Positions 46,345 to 56,403 of a stretch of DNA of 64,000 bases are shown here, in pieces. Source of the stretch: Haloprofundus halophilus (GTDB lineage Archaea; Halobacteriota; Halobacteria; Halobacteriales; Haloferacaceae). Every line of letters starts with the position of its first letter. Position 1 is the stretch's first letter. A program made the position numbers and the translations under genes. The notes beneath the pieces were generated by a model. It did no database searches. It saw only the letters and a program-made list of their open reading frames with translations, and had not been told where the DNA came from. The stretch lies in assembly GCF_003439925.1 (NCBI RefSeq), contig NZ_QQRR01000001.1:1178001-1242000 (forward strand), given 5' to 3'.

Positions 46345-47133
46345 ATGACGGATTCACGAACGAACGCGCTCCGGGAGACGGTCGACGCCGGCGGCGTCGC
46401 GCTCGGCGTGCTCGACGGTCTGTACAGCCCCGACGTGGTCGAACTCTGCGGCGACCTCGGCGTCGACTTCGTCTGGCACGACCTCGAACACGCCGGCCCG
46501 AGTCCGTGGGACGCGACGACGCTCTCGAACCTCCTCCGCGCCGCGGACGCGACGGACACCGAACTGCTCGTTCGCATCCCGGTCACCGAACCGGCGCTGA
46601 TGCGCAAGGTGCTGGACGCCGGGGTTCGCAACGTGTTCCTCTCGCGGGTCCGGTCGGCGGCGGAACTCCGCGAAGCGGTCCGCGCCGCGCGCTTCGAGTA
46701 CGACGGCGAACCCGGCCAACGCGGACTGGCCGCACCGCGAGCGAGCCGCTGGGGTCTCGCCGACGACTACCCGACGACCGAGGACCAGGAGACCTTCGTC
46801 GGCGTCACCGTCGAGAACCAGCGAGCGGTCGACGAGATCGAGGAGATCCTGTCGGTGCCGGAACTCGGCTTCGTCTTCGTCGGCCCGTACGACCTCTCGG
46901 TCGACACCGGCCACCCCGGCGAGGTCGACCACGAGGAAGTACAGGCGCGCGTGGAGACGATTCGAGACGCGACGCTCGACAGCGACGTGGCGCTCGGCGG
47001 CCTCGGCTTCGGGATGGACGACGTGAACGAGAAAGCCGAACAGGGTTACCAGATTCTCAACGTCGGCAGCACGATGGCCGGCGTCTCGGAGATGGTGTCG
47101 TCCCGACTCGACGCCTTCGAGGGCGAGCGGTAG
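46345..47133 (+). CDS. HpcH/HpaI family aldolase
   Basis: 262 residues from the ATG at 46345. TIM-barrel class II aldolase of the 2-keto-3-deoxy-sugar / hydroxy-oxo-dicarboxylate group: VDFVWHDLEHAGPSPWD, a VRIPVTEPALMRKVLDAGV strand-helix, the metal-binding VTVENQRAVDEIEEI and FVFVGPYDLSVDTG. It cleaves an aldol such as 4-hydroxy-2-oxo-acid to pyruvate plus an aldehyde; the exact substrate is not predictable. No obvious operon partner. Confidence 0.9.
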   Translation: MTDSRTNALRETVDAGGVALGVLDGLYSPDVVELCGDLGVDFVWHDLEHAGPSPWDATTLSNLLRAADATDTELLVRIPVTEPALMRKVLDAGVRNVFLSRVRSAAELREAVRAARFEYDGEPGQRGLAAPRASRWGLADDYPTTEDQETFVGVTVENQRAVDEIEEILSVPELGFVFVGPYDLSVDTGHPGEVDHEEVQARVETIRDATLDSDVALGGLGFGMDDVNEKAEQGYQILNVGSTMAGVSEMVSSRLDAFEGER

Positions 47134-47150
47134 CCTCGGTTCGGCCGCGC

Positions 47151-47732
47151 TTACCCCTCGTCGGCCAACTGGTCGGCGAGTCCCCACTGCTCGGCGCGCG
47201 CCTCGGCTTCCGCCCGCGCTTGCTGTCGAATCGCGTCGAGTTTCGCCTCGTCTTCGAGGAACGCCTCCACCGCGCTCGAACCGCTCTCGCTCCGCCGCAG
47301 CCACTCGTCGGGCGCGGCGTCGCGGGTCCGCGCAGCGAGGTCGGGTGCGTCCGCCAGCGTCTCCGCGGGCGACCCCGGCGGCACCCGTAACTCGTCGGTC
47401 TCGTGGGCCTCCGCGAGCGCCGACGCCGGGAGTTCGAAAGCGTCGACGCGAAACGGACCGGGGACCGCGAGTTCGACGAGCGCGTCGGTGCCGCCGCGGT
47501 CCGTCTCGGCGCTGTACGCCAACGCGGGGACGCCGGCCTCGAGCGTGAGGACGCCGCGCGTCTCGCCGCCGAGCAGCAACGCGTCTTGGGGTTCCAGAAC
47601 GAGGTAGCCGGTCAGTTCGCGCGCCAGCGCCGCCGACAGCGCCTCGCCCGCGTCGGTGACGACCCGGGACCGAACGAGGTCGCCGCGGGGGATGGAGAAC
47701 CGGTCGTCCGAGCGGTCGCCCGGCGCGGTCAT
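47151..47732 (-). CDS. Haloarchaeal protein coupled to MinD-like ATPase
   Basis: 193 residues, acidic, with a beta-rich first half (VLEPQDALLLGGETRGVLTLE) and a long C-terminal alanine/glutamate helix (EDEAKLDAIRQQARAEAEARAEQ). No family is recognised with certainty. Its start overlaps the stop of the MinD-like gene upstream by four bases (47729-47732), so it is likely to be its partner. The C-terminal helix could mediate interaction. Confidence 0.7.
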   Translation of the reverse strand: MTAPGDRSDDRFSIPRGDLVRSRVVTDAGEALSAALARELTGYLVLEPQDALLLGGETRGVLTLEAGVPALAYSAETDRGGTDALVELAVPGPFRVDAFELPASALAEAHETDELRVPPGSPAETLADAPDLAARTRDAAPDEWLRRSESGSSAVEAFLEDEAKLDAIRQQARAEAEARAEQWGLADQLADEG

Positions 47733-48502
47733 GGCGTGTCGGGGACGACGGCGCTGCGGAAGCGGTCCGCCACGTCGCCTTCGTCGCCCGCGCGGACGTC
47801 GATTCGGTCGGCGGCGGCGCGGTAGGCGGCCGCCGAGGTCGATTCCGGCGCGTGTGCTAAGAGGGGTTCACCGGCGCGTCTGGCCGCGCGGACCGCGTCG
47901 CTGTCGGGGACCGTCGCGAGCGTCTGCCCGCCGAAGTACTCGCCCGCGCGGTCGACGATACGGTCGATTCCGGCGTCGTCGCGAACCTTGTTGAACAGCA
48001 CGCCCGCGGTCTCGGTTCCGTACGAGCGGGCGTACTCCTGTACCTTCAGGCCGTCCGAGAGTGCCGGCACCGTCGGTTGGAGGACGACGACGATGCGGTC
48101 GGCGAGGACGATGGGGAGAACCGCGCTCTTCGAGCCGAGCGCCGCGGGCGAGTCCAGAAGCAGCACGTCGGTGTCGGCGGCGAGGTCCGCGACCACGTCC
48201 CGGAGGCGCGCGGGGTCGGCCGCCTCGAACGCCGCGAGGCTCGTCCCGCAGGGGACGACCGACATCCCGAACCGCTCGTACGTCGCCTCCGAGACGTCGG
48301 TCCCGGTCTCCTCGACCAGCAGGTCGTGCAGCGTCACCTCCACGTCGTCGAGACCGGCGTGAAACAGCAGGTTCGCCATCCCCGTGTCGGCGTCGACGAC
48401 GGTGACGTCGTGTTCGGCGGCGAGCGCCATCCCCAAAGCGAGCGTACTCGTCGTCTTGCCGGTGCCGCCCTTCCCGCTGGCGACGGCGAACGCCTCGACC
48501 AT
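47729..48502 (-). CDS. MinD/ParA-family ATPase
   Basis: 257 residues. The deviant Walker A motif is SGKGGTGKTTS (two lysines, K11 and K16), with VVDADTGMANLLFHAGL and LLLDSPAALGSKSAVLP for the Walker B region and switch segments. No C-terminal amphipathic membrane-targeting sequence is obvious. MinD-like proteins in haloarchaea act in positioning of surface structures and shape rather than FtsZ, but the specific role here is unknown. Leads a two-gene operon. Confidence 0.88.
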   Translation of the reverse strand: MVEAFAVASGKGGTGKTTSTLALGMALAAEHDVTVVDADTGMANLLFHAGLDDVEVTLHDLLVEETGTDVSEATYERFGMSVVPCGTSLAAFEAADPARLRDVVADLAADTDVLLLDSPAALGSKSAVLPIVLADRIVVVLQPTVPALSDGLKVQEYARSYGTETAGVLFNKVRDDAGIDRIVDRAGEYFGGQTLATVPDSDAVRAARRAGEPLLAHAPESTSAAAYRAAADRIDVRAGDEGDVADRFRSAVVPDTP

Positions 48503-48524
48503 GCGTTTCGTTACCCCTCTCTCC

Positions 48525-48533
48525 TAATTTAAA
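48525..48533 (-). promoter_or_regulatory. TATA box for the MinD-like operon
   Basis: Plus-strand AATTTAAAA (TTTTAAATT on the minus strand) lies 23-31 bases upstream of the ATG at 48502, as for a leaderless transcript. Confidence 0.6.
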
Positions 48534-48622
48534 ATCTCCGTCTCTCGCCGAGACGTCGACGACACCGGTCGGACGCTTCGGGCCGAACGAGAGCACCGGC
48601 ACCGTCACCCGCCCGAACGCCT

Positions 48623-48841
48623 ATGTCCGCGTTCGACGAACTCACGCGCATGCTCGAAGAGCGAACGGACGGTGCGAGTCGCGGTCGGACCGTCGCCGTC
48701 CTCGGAGCGATGGTGTTCGTCGGAGTGGCCGTCTTCTGGTTGTGGCGCGAACACGCGCCGCTATCACGTCGCGTGCGGCGGAGAGGAGACGCGTCGGAGT
48801 CACACCGCGGCCGAAAACCGAGGCTCGCGCCGCCGTTCTAA
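48623..48841 (+). CDS. Small single-helix membrane protein
   Basis: 72 residues: a charged N-terminus (FDELTRMLEERTDGASRGR), one membrane helix (about 23-42, VAVLGAMVFVGVAVFWLW), and a very basic C-terminal tail. Small proteins of this shape are common in haloarchaea, function unknown. It lies between the divergent MinD-like gene and the NuoF-like gene. Coding potential is moderate. Confidence 0.55.
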   Translation: MSAFDELTRMLEERTDGASRGRTVAVLGAMVFVGVAVFWLWREHAPLSRRVRRRGDASESHRGRKPRLAPPF

Positions 48842-48914
48842 CTGTTGGCGACGAGTCGAACAGTCATCCAGTTCGGAGTAACCCTTTCGTGACACGGCGT
48901 CGCACGTACACGGG

Positions 48915-50474
48915 ATGACAGACCACACGGAACCGAACGCCGTCGTCCGCATCTGCGCCGGGAGCGCCGGAGACGACGCGAGAGCGACGGCGGAGGCCGC
49001 ACGGGCGGCCGCTGACGGCGTGCGCGTGGTCGACACCGGCCCGACCGGTGTCGGCGGCGACGCGCCGCTCGTACTGGCGACACGGAGGGGTGAGACGACG
49101 TTCTATCGCGGCTGCGGACCCGAGCGGGCGACACGCGTCGTCGAGGCGCTCGAAGGAGGCGAGGTCGAACCCGGCGACGCCACGGTCGAACACGACGCCG
49201 AGCGCCGGACGCTGCCGGTTCCCGAGGACGGCCCGCTCTCGGTCGGCCGGCGGCGCGTTCTCGCGCGCTGCGGGTGGGTCGACCCCGTCGACGCCGCCGC
49301 GGTCGACGAGTGGGCGACCGACGTGGCCGGCGACGCCGACGCGAACGACGCCGACAACGCGAACGACGTGATAGAACTGGTCCGGAGCGTCGGCCTCCTG
49401 GGCCGGGGACGCGGCGACGCGACGCCCGACGGCCCGATAGCGACCGAGTGGGACGCCGCCCGCGAGACGGACGGCGACCCGGTGCTCGTCGTCAACGCCA
49501 ACGAGAGCGACCGACGGAACGAGACGGATAGAACGCTCGTCGAGGGCGACCCCGTCGCCGTGCTCGACGGCGCGCTCGCCGTCGCCGACCTCGTCGGCGT
49601 CGAAACGGAGGATATCGTCGTCTACCTCAACGAAGCCGACGCGCTGGCGGGCGACCGGATGCGCGCGGCCGTCGACTCGCTGGTCGACGCGCGCGACCTC
49701 GACGAGGAGCCGCAGGTCGTCACGGGGCCGGACAGGTACATCGCCGGCGAGCCGACGATGGCGCTCGAAGCGCTGGAGGGCAACGACCGGCTGGAGGCGC
49801 GGCTCCGCCCGCCGTCGCCCGCGCGACACGGCCTGTACGGGCGGCCGACGCTGGTTCACACGCCGCGGACGCTCGCGCAGGTCCGCGAACTGCTGCTCCG
49901 CCCCGACAACTTCGACGCCGGCGACGCCGACCCCGGAACCCGTCTCGTGACCGTCACCGGGGACGTGGACGCGCCCGCGACGGTCGAACTGTCGACCGGC
50001 GGCTCGCTCTCTTCCGTTCGGGACGCCGTCGAGTTCGCGGGCCCGCTGAAGATGGCCTGCGTCGGCGGACAGTTCGGCGGTTTCACGCGTACGCTGGAGC
50101 ACACCCCGAGCGTCCCCGCGCTCGCGGGTGCGGAACTGGGGACGGAGGGCGTCGTCGAACTGTTCGACGACTCCCGCTGCGCGGTGGCGACGGCGGGCGG
50201 ACGCTCGCGGTTCGCCCGCGACGAGAACTGCGGCCGCTGCGTCCCCTGCCGCGAAGGGTCGAAACAGCTACTGAACAAACTGCGCGGCGTCTACGACGGC
50301 GAGTTCGACGACGACGGCCTGCGAGAGCTGACGCGGGTGATGCGGACGACGAGCACCTGCGCGTTCGGGTCGTCGGCCGCGCGCGCGGTCACGACGGCGA
50401 TGGACCAGTTCGAGACCGAGTTCCGTGCACACGCCGACGGGCGCTGCCCGAGCGGCGCGTGCGAGGAGGCCTGA
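48915..50474 (+). CDS. NuoF/HoxF-like electron-transfer subunit with degenerate NADH site
   Basis: 519 residues. Related to the 51-kDa flavoprotein of complex I and NAD-dependent formate dehydrogenases. The C-terminal half is recognisable: an SLBB-like segment (VGGQFGGFTRTLEH) and the 4Fe-4S cysteine cluster CGRCVPCREGSK plus a later cysteine (TSTCAFG). The NADH-binding glycine loop (normally GRGGAGFPTG) is eroded to GRGRGDATPDGP, and the FMN region (normally N-x-D-E-G-D-P-G-x-F) reads NANESDRRNE. It may relay electrons without binding NADH in the usual way. It ends one base before the fdhA start and is co-transcribed with it. Confidence 0.8.
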   Translation: MTDHTEPNAVVRICAGSAGDDARATAEAARAAADGVRVVDTGPTGVGGDAPLVLATRRGETTFYRGCGPERATRVVEALEGGEVEPGDATVEHDAERRTLPVPEDGPLSVGRRRVLARCGWVDPVDAAAVDEWATDVAGDADANDADNANDVIELVRSVGLLGRGRGDATPDGPIATEWDAARETDGDPVLVVNANESDRRNETDRTLVEGDPVAVLDGALAVADLVGVETEDIVVYLNEADALAGDRMRAAVDSLVDARDLDEEPQVVTGPDRYIAGEPTMALEALEGNDRLEARLRPPSPARHGLYGRPTLVHTPRTLAQVRELLLRPDNFDAGDADPGTRLVTVTGDVDAPATVELSTGGSLSSVRDAVEFAGPLKMACVGGQFGGFTRTLEHTPSVPALAGAELGTEGVVELFDDSRCAVATAGGRSRFARDENCGRCVPCREGSKQLLNKLRGVYDGEFDDDGLRELTRVMRTTSTCAFGSSAARAVTTAMDQFETEFRAHADGRCPSGACEEA

Positions 50475-50475
50475 G

Positions 50476-53400
50476 ATGAGTACCGACGAACACGAAGACA
50501 TGAGCGACCACCCGAGCAGACCGGGGCCGGAGGAGTCCGCCCCCGCCGAATCGCTACCGGGCGTCCCGCGAATCGACGACCCGCGACCCGGCACGCCGCT
50601 GACCGAGGACTTCGTCACCGGCACCGCCAACGACCCGGAGGTGGGGTCGGCGGGGCCGGAGATGAGCACCGTCACCGTCGACGGCGAACCCATCGCGTTG
50701 CCGCCGGGGTCGACGCTGCTCGACGCCGTCGAGGCGCTCGACACCGAGGGCTACGTCCCGGCGCTCTGCAGCTACGACCGCGACACCGAGCAGGGCGACA
50801 ACGTCGGCCCGCGCTCGGAGTGCCGGACGTGCGTGGTCGAGACCGACGAACACGGTCTCGTCCCCTCGTGCAGCTTCCCCGCCGAGGACGGCCTGACGGT
50901 CCGGACCGACGCCGCCGACGCGAAGGAGGCGCGCGACGTGAACCTCGACCTCGTGCTGTCGAACCACAATCTCCGGTGTACGACCTGCGGGCAGAACGGT
51001 CGGTGCGAACTGCAGGACGTCTCCATCGACAACGGGGTTCAGGAGCCGCGCTACGGCGTCTTCGACGACCGAGACGAGTACGAGCCGCTCGACGACACGT
51101 CGTCGGTCATCCAGATAGACCGCAACAAGTGTATCCTCTGTAACCGCTGCGTCGAGGCCTGCAACGACGTGCAGGTCGAGGGCGTGCTCCGAATCGAGGG
51201 GCAGGGACCGGACACCCGAATCGGCTTCCAGAGCGACGCGGAGACGATGGCCGACTCCACCTGCGTCTCCTGCGGCCACTGCGCGACGGTCTGTCCGACC
51301 GGCTCCCTGGTCGAGAAGGGACTCGCGGACACGACGACGCTCCCGTTCCCGGGGTTCAACCAGAAGAACTCCATCGGGAAAGTCATCGAACACGAGATGG
51401 CGGAGACGGCGGACACCTCGCCGTCGCCGAACCGCCGCGTCCCCGGCGAGTTCGAAGGACTCGACGACGGAGCGGACGCGGAACTGGCCGAGAAGTCCGG
51501 CGTGGCGCGCTTCATGGCGAAGGCGAAGCGGAGCGCGCAGTCGGCGGCGAGCCGCGTCGCCGAAGATTCGCTGGTGCGAGCAGAGCACGTCGCCGAGGGA
51601 GCGGCGGCGAACACCCTCGAAGTCGGCCAACTGTTCGACGTCGCCAAGGTCGTCAGCACCGGCCGGATGCAGCGCGTCACGAAGGCCGAGACGACCTGTC
51701 AGTACTGCGCCGTCGGCTGCCGCTTCGAACTGTACGGCAAGGACGGCGAGGTGCTCGGCGTCCGGCCGGCCGACACCGACGCCACCCCGGCGAACGACTT
51801 CTCGACCTGCGTGAAGGGGAAGTTCGGCTACGAGTTCGTCGACAGCCCGAATCGCTTGAAGACGCCGCTCGTCAAGGAGGACGGCGAGTTCCGCGAGGCG
51901 TCGTGGGACGAGGCGCTCGAGTTGGTCGTCGACCGACTCTCCGAGATACAGGCCGAACACGGCGACGACGCCGTCGCCGTCACCTCCTCCTCGAAGGCGA
52001 CCAACGAGGAGAACTTCCTCAACCAGAAGTTCGCCCGACAGGTGCTCGGCACGCCGCACGTCGACAACTGCGCGCGGCTCTGTCACTCCTCGACGGTGTC
52101 GGGACTGAAACAGACCGTCGGCTACGGGGCGATGACCAACAGGATAAACGAGGACGTCGGGAAGACCGACTGCTACCTCGTCACGGGGTCGAACACCACC
52201 GAGAGCCACCCCGTGCTGGCGACGCGCATCAAACAGAACGTCCGCGACGGTGCGGAGCTCATCGTCTTCGACCCGCGGAAGATCGGCCTCGCCGAGCACG
52301 CCAGCCAGTACACCCGGACGCAACCCGGCCAGGACATCGCGTGGCTCAACGGGATGGTCCGCCACATCATCGCGGAGGACCTCCACGACCGCGAGTTCAT
52401 CGAGGAGCGCACGACCGGCTTCGAGGAACTGAAGGCGAAGGTCGAGCCGTTCACCCCCGAGAAAGTCGAGGAGCTCGCGGGCGTCGCCCCCGAGGATTTG
52501 AAGCGCGCCGCCGAGACCGTCGCCAACGCCGACACCTGCATCTTCGGCTGGGCGATGGGGATGACCCAGCACGCCCACGGGACGCGGAACGTGCTCGCCA
52601 TCACGAACCTCGCGCTCGTCACCGGCAACCTCGGCAAGCCGCGCGCCGGCCTCTCGCCGTTCCGCGGGCAGAACAACGTCCAGGGCGGCGGCGGCGACAT
52701 GGGGCCCGCACCCCACAACCTGCCGGGTTACCAGGACCTCACCGACGACGACGTGCTCGACAAGTTCGAGGACGCCTGGGGCGTCCGCCCGCCGTCGCAG
52801 ATCGGCCTCTACCTGCCCGAGCAGTACGAGGCCATCCACGACGGGAACATCCGCGGGATGTTCGTGATGGGCGAGAACCCCGTGCTGTCGGAGCCGGACA
52901 TCCGCGAGGCCGAGGAGGCCGTCGAGGAACTCGACTTCCTCGTCGTGCAGGACATCTTCCTCACCGAGACGGCCGAGCACGCCGACGTGGTGCTGCCGGC
53001 GGCCTCCGCCGCCGAGAAGTACGGCACGTTCACCAACACCGAGCGCCGAATCCAGATGGTCCGCCCGGTCGTCGAACCGCCGGGCGAGGCGCGGACCGAC
53101 ATGGAGATCCTCTCGGAGCTCGCCGGTCGCTTCGGCTACGAGTGGGAGTACGACGGCCCGGCGGACGTGATGGACGAGATCGCGTCGCTCGTTCCCATCT
53201 ACGGCGGCGTCAGCTACGACCGCCTCGAATCGAAGCCCGACGGCCTCCAGTGGCCTTGCGAGGACGCAGAGGACCCCGGTACGCCGTACCTCTACGAGGA
53301 GGAGTTCAACTTCGACGACGGCCTCGCACGGTTCGTCCCGGCCGACTACGCCGGCCCCGTCGAGATGCCCGACGAGGAGTTCCCGCTGATGCTCACCACG

Positions 53401-53820
53401 GGGCGGGTGCTCTACCACTGGCACACGGGGACGATGACCCGGCGCGTCGAGGCGCTGATGCACCACGTCCCCGAGAGCTTCGTCACCATCCACCCGAAGA
53501 TGGCCGAAGACCTCGGCGTCTCCGACGGCGAGTACGTCCGCGTCGCCTCGCGCCGCGGCGACATCGTCGTGAAGGCGAACGTCGAGGAGACCTCCGACCC
53601 CGGCGTCGTCTTCATCCCGATGCACTTCGCGCAGGGGGCGGTCAACGAACTCACGCAGGCCGAACTCGACTCGACGTCGTTCATCCCCGAGTACAAGGTG
53701 ACGAGCGTCCGCATCGCGCCGCTCGGCACCGACCCCGACGAGGAGCCGCTGACCCACGAGCGCCCCGACTTCGGGGCGGACGCCGACGAGGACCCCGAAC
53801 GGGCCGGCGCGGACGATTAA
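50476..53820 (+). CDS. fdhA: Formate dehydrogenase alpha subunit (molybdopterin oxidoreductase)
   Basis: 1114 residues. N-terminal 2Fe-2S ferredoxin part ([16 protein letters not shown]), then three iron-sulfur segments ([24 protein letters not shown] and [12 protein letters not shown]). A linker of about 110 residues follows, then the Mo-bis-MGD domain starting [13 protein letters not shown] with its fourth cysteine in STCVKGKF. The Mo ligand is cysteine (C536) in NCARLCHSS, as in cysteine-type formate dehydrogenases. A C-terminal MGD-binding domain ends near residue 1085. There is no Tat signal, so it is cytoplasmic. The partner is the NuoF-like protein upstream. The ATG at 50476 follows that stop by one base; fdhD is not in this window. 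Related arsenate or other reductase activity cannot be excluded. Confidence 0.88.
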   Translation: MSTDEHEDMSDHPSRPGPEESAPAESLPGVPRIDDPRPGTPLTEDFVTGTANDPEVGSAGPEMSTVTVDGEPIALPPGSTLLDAVEALDTEGYVPALCSYDRDTEQGDNVGPRSECRTCVVETDEHGLVPSCSFPAEDGLTVRTDAADAKEARDVNLDLVLSNHNLRCTTCGQNGRCELQDVSIDNGVQEPRYGVFDDRDEYEPLDDTSSVIQIDRNKCILCNRCVEACNDVQVEGVLRIEGQGPDTRIGFQSDAETMADSTCVSCGHCATVCPTGSLVEKGLADTTTLPFPGFNQKNSIGKVIEHEMAETADTSPSPNRRVPGEFEGLDDGADAELAEKSGVARFMAKAKRSAQSAASRVAEDSLVRAEHVAEGAAANTLEVGQLFDVAKVVSTGRMQRVTKAETTCQYCAVGCRFELYGKDGEVLGVRPADTDATPANDFSTCVKGKFGYEFVDSPNRLKTPLVKEDGEFREASWDEALELVVDRLSEIQAEHGDDAVAVTSSSKATNEENFLNQKFARQVLGTPHVDNCARLCHSSTVSGLKQTVGYGAMTNRINEDVGKTDCYLVTGSNTTESHPVLATRIKQNVRDGAELIVFDPRKIGLAEHASQYTRTQPGQDIAWLNGMVRHIIAEDLHDREFIEERTTGFEELKAKVEPFTPEKVEELAGVAPEDLKRAAETVANADTCIFGWAMGMTQHAHGTRNVLAITNLALVTGNLGKPRAGLSPFRGQNNVQGGGGDMGPAPHNLPGYQDLTDDDVLDKFEDAWGVRPPSQIGLYLPEQYEAIHDGNIRGMFVMGENPVLSEPDIREAEEAVEELDFLVVQDIFLTETAEHADVVLPAASAAEKYGTFTNTERRIQMVRPVVEPPGEARTDMEILSELAGRFGYEWEYDGPADVMDEIASLVPIYGGVSYDRLESKPDGLQWPCEDAEDPGTPYLYEEEFNFDDGLARFVPADYAGPVEMPDEEFPLMLTTGRVLYHWHTGTMTRRVEALMHHVPESFVTIHPKMAEDLGVSDGEYVRVASRRGDIVVKANVEETSDPGVVFIPMHFAQGAVNELTQAELDSTSFIPEYKVTSVRIAPLGTDPDEEPLTHERPDFGADADEDPERAGADD

Positions 53821-55433
53821 CTCGGCAACCCGAGCGCCGCGAGGTCGACGTGCTCGGCGACGAGGGCGGCGGCGCGGTCGTACGGCGACCGCGATTCGCC
53901 GTCCGTCGCCGGCGGTCGCTGCGTTCCGGCCGACGCGAACACCGAATCCACGAACGCGCTTCTCGCGCGTTCGTTCTCGAAGAGACCGTGGAGATACGTC
54001 CCGAGCACCCGTCCCGATGCCGCGCCCAGCGCCGCGGACGCCTCGCCGTCGCGCGAGAAGGGCGTCTCGACCGCCTGCGCGTCGGCGGCGGAGTCGACGG
54101 CGCGCGTCTCGCCGGCGTGGATCTCGTAGCCCGAAACCTCGCCGTCGGCCTCCGAAAGCGGACCCGTACCGGTAACCGAGAGCGTCGACCGCTCGACGCG
54201 CTTGTCGGTCGCGAACGCGGTTTCGACCGGGAGCAGCCCGAACCCTGCGAGTTCGTCGGGCGTCCCGTCGCCCGCGCCCTCGACGCCCGCGTTCGTGATT
54301 CGTTCGCCGAGCAGCTGGTAGCCGCCGCAGAGACCGACGACGGGGCCGTCGAACGCGGCGAGCGCCTCGTCGAAACCGGCCGCGCGGAGCGAGCGCAGGT
54401 CGTCGACGGTGTTCTTCGTTCCGGGCAGGACGACGGCGTCGGCGTCTCCGAGGTCGGTAGATGGCGGGACGTAGGCGACGCGGACGCCGGGCTCGGCCGC
54501 GAGCGGTTCGAGGTCGGTGAAGTTCGAGATTCGTGGCAGACGCGGGACGGCGACCGTCACGGTCGCCCCCTCCGGGAGTCCGTCGTCGTCGCCGACTGTC
54601 GTCCGCTCGCCCGCGGCGGGCAGCGAGACGCTGTCCTCCTCCGGGAGACCGGGGTCGTCGTAGGGGAGGACGCCGAGGACCGGGACCCCGGTGCGCGACT
54701 CGAAGGCGTCGAGACCCGGGTCGAGCAGCGAGGCGTCGCCGCGGAACTTCGTGATAACCGTGCCGACGACACGCTCGCGGAGGTCGTCGGGCAGGAGTTC
54801 GAGCGTCCCGACGAGGCTGGCGAAGACGCCGCCGCGTTCGATGTCGGCGACCAGAAGGATGTCGGCGCTCCGCGGCTTCGCCGCTCCGCCCCGGTTCGTC
54901 TCCGACGAGTCGCCCGCGAACCGAGCCGTCTCGACGTTCGCCAAGTCGCGGTGGTGGAGGTTGATCTCGGCGATGGAGCCGGCGCCCTCGGCGACGACCA
55001 CCTCGTGGTCGGCGGCGAGGCGAGCGTGGGCCGCTTCGGCGGCGTCGCGGGCGCGCTCCCAGTGCTCCTCGTAGTAGCTTCCGGCCGCGAAGTGGCCGAC
55101 CGCGACGCCGTCGACGACGAGTTGGGACTCGCCGTCACCGCGGGGTTTCAAGAGGACGGGGTTGTGGTCCGTGGTCGGCGGAACGCGAGCGGCGCGCGCC
55201 TGCACGTACTGCGAGACGCCGACCTCGCCGAAGGCGTCGCGCCCGCGGGCGGCGTCCTCCCCGTCGACGACGGCGGGCGACCGGGGGACCGCACGCGCGT
55301 TGTTGCTCATGTTCTGCGCCTTGTAAGGTGCGACGGAGACGCCGCGGTCGGCGAGGTGACGGCAGAGCCCGGCGGCGACAGTGCTTTTCCCGACGTGGGA
55401 GGCGGTTCCGGCGACGAGGAGCGTTCGGGCCAT
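53817..55433 (-). CDS. cbiP: Cobyric acid synthase (CbiP/CobQ)
   Basis: 538 residues from the ATG at 55433; upstream residues in the open frame are Pro/Arg-rich and unconserved. An N-terminal P-loop-like ATPase domain ([15 protein letters not shown], with [11 protein letters not shown]) is followed by a glutamine-amidotransferase-like domain with the nucleophilic cysteine in [12 protein letters not shown] and a histidine in TYLHGLFEN. It amidates adenosylcobyrinate a,c-diamide side chains. Its 3' end overlaps fdhA by four bases in convergent orientation. Confidence 0.92.
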   Translation of the reverse strand: MARTLLVAGTASHVGKSTVAAGLCRHLADRGVSVAPYKAQNMSNNARAVPRSPAVVDGEDAARGRDAFGEVGVSQYVQARAARVPPTTDHNPVLLKPRGDGESQLVVDGVAVGHFAAGSYYEEHWERARDAAEAAHARLAADHEVVVAEGAGSIAEINLHHRDLANVETARFAGDSSETNRGGAAKPRSADILLVADIERGGVFASLVGTLELLPDDLRERVVGTVITKFRGDASLLDPGLDAFESRTGVPVLGVLPYDDPGLPEEDSVSLPAAGERTTVGDDDGLPEGATVTVAVPRLPRISNFTDLEPLAAEPGVRVAYVPPSTDLGDADAVVLPGTKNTVDDLRSLRAAGFDEALAAFDGPVVGLCGGYQLLGERITNAGVEGAGDGTPDELAGFGLLPVETAFATDKRVERSTLSVTGTGPLSEADGEVSGYEIHAGETRAVDSAADAQAVETPFSRDGEASAALGAASGRVLGTYLHGLFENERARSAFVDSVFASAGTQRPPATDGESRSPYDRAAALVAEHVDLAALGLPS

Positions 55434-55563
55434 CGTTCGACGTCTCGGGCGAGGCGGCGGCGGCCCAAGAACGTATCCCCCTCGTCGGAGGGGATACTGT
55501 GTCTTCCGTGCCACTAACTACTTAGGTGACAGCGTTAACGTGCTCACCTTCTCAGAAGTACCA

Positions 55564-56265
55564 ATGAGTTCAGATGCGGTGGACCTGGCGGCCTGGGCCG
55601 GGGACGGGGTGCCGGACGACGACTCGCGAGACACGCTCTTCGCGACGCTCGCCCACGAACTTCGGCGGGAGACGGTGTCTGCCCTCCTCGACGAGCGGGC
55701 GCCGCTGCAGGTAGCGGAGCTGGCGACTCGCGTGACCGAGGCGACGGCCGGGCGAGCCGAGGCGGACGACCGCACGCGCGTGTACGTCGCGCTCGTCCAC
55801 AACCACCTGCCGACGCTCGAAGCAGCGGGGTTCGTCGTCTGCGACACCGACGCCGACTCGTCGACGGTGGAAGCGAGCGGGGAACTCGTCGCGTACCGCC
55901 GCGCGGTCGAGGCGGTGCTCTCGGCGGCCAGCGACCGGTCGCCCGACGACGCCTCCGGCGAACTGACGGCGCTCTCCGACCGCCGGCGGCGGGCCGTTCT
56001 CGCCGCGCTCGACGGCTCGCCGTCGCTCTCGTTGGCGGAACTCGCGTCGCGCGTCGTCGACCGTGAATCCGAGACAGACGCCGATGCGGACTCCATCGAG
56101 CGTCTCGAAGCCGAGGTTCGGACGGCGCTGCACCACGTCCACCTCCCGAAACTGGTCGGTGTCGACTTCGCTCGCTACGACCCCGAGACCCGGACGGTCG
56201 AGCGGGGCGACAGCGAGTTCGTCGACCGCCTCAGCGACGCCGCGTTCCCGTCGGTCGAGTGGTGA
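55564..56265 (+). CDS. Tandem winged-helix-like protein (DUF7344 type)
   Basis: 233 residues from the ATG at 55564. Two similar helical modules (about 20-100 and 135-225). Each has a R-R-x-x-V-L/S-A-L-D/L-D-E/G start (LRRETVSALLDERAPLQVAELATRV; RRRAVLAALDGSPSLSLAELASRV) and an L-V/H-H-N/V-H-L-P-x-L segment, like the haloarchaeal double winged-helix regulators of the DUF7344 group. Probably DNA-binding, target unknown. The stop codon lies inside a 20-base tandem repeat. Confidence 0.75.
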   Translation: MSSDAVDLAAWAGDGVPDDDSRDTLFATLAHELRRETVSALLDERAPLQVAELATRVTEATAGRAEADDRTRVYVALVHNHLPTLEAAGFVVCDTDADSSTVEASGELVAYRRAVEAVLSAASDRSPDDASGELTALSDRRRRAVLAALDGSPSLSLAELASRVVDRESETDADADSIERLEAEVRTALHHVHLPKLVGVDFARYDPETRTVERGDSEFVDRLSDAAFPSVEW

Positions 56266-56330
56266 TTTTGGCCACCGAGTAGTGATGCTGTCCGTCGAGT
56301 GGTGATGCTGTCCGTCGAGTGGTGAACGGT
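56251..56330. repeat. 20-bp tandem repeat, four copies, overlapping a stop codon
   Basis: Four units of exactly 20 bases begin at 56251, 56271, 56291 and 56311 (T-C-G/C-G-T-C-G-A-G-T-G-G-T-G-A-x core, the second more diverged). The first unit contains the last codons and stop (GTCGAGTGGTGA) of the winged-helix gene, and later units repeat the same codons and in-frame TGA. Confidence 0.9.
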
Positions 56331-56403
56331 CGCTACCGGCCGACACCGGCTCGGTGACAACGGCATCTCGCCGGCCGGGGGAGATTTCGGTAGGTGCGGT
56401 ACG

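Noticed and set aside
50554-53757. A 1067-codon open frame antisense to fdhA, and an even longer plus-strand frame from 51903 to 55517
   Set aside because: Both are shadows caused by high third-position GC. Their compositions are low-complexity Arg/Val/Leu-rich, without the acidic bias or domains of real haloarchaeal proteins, while the fdhA and cbiP frames carry complete motifs.
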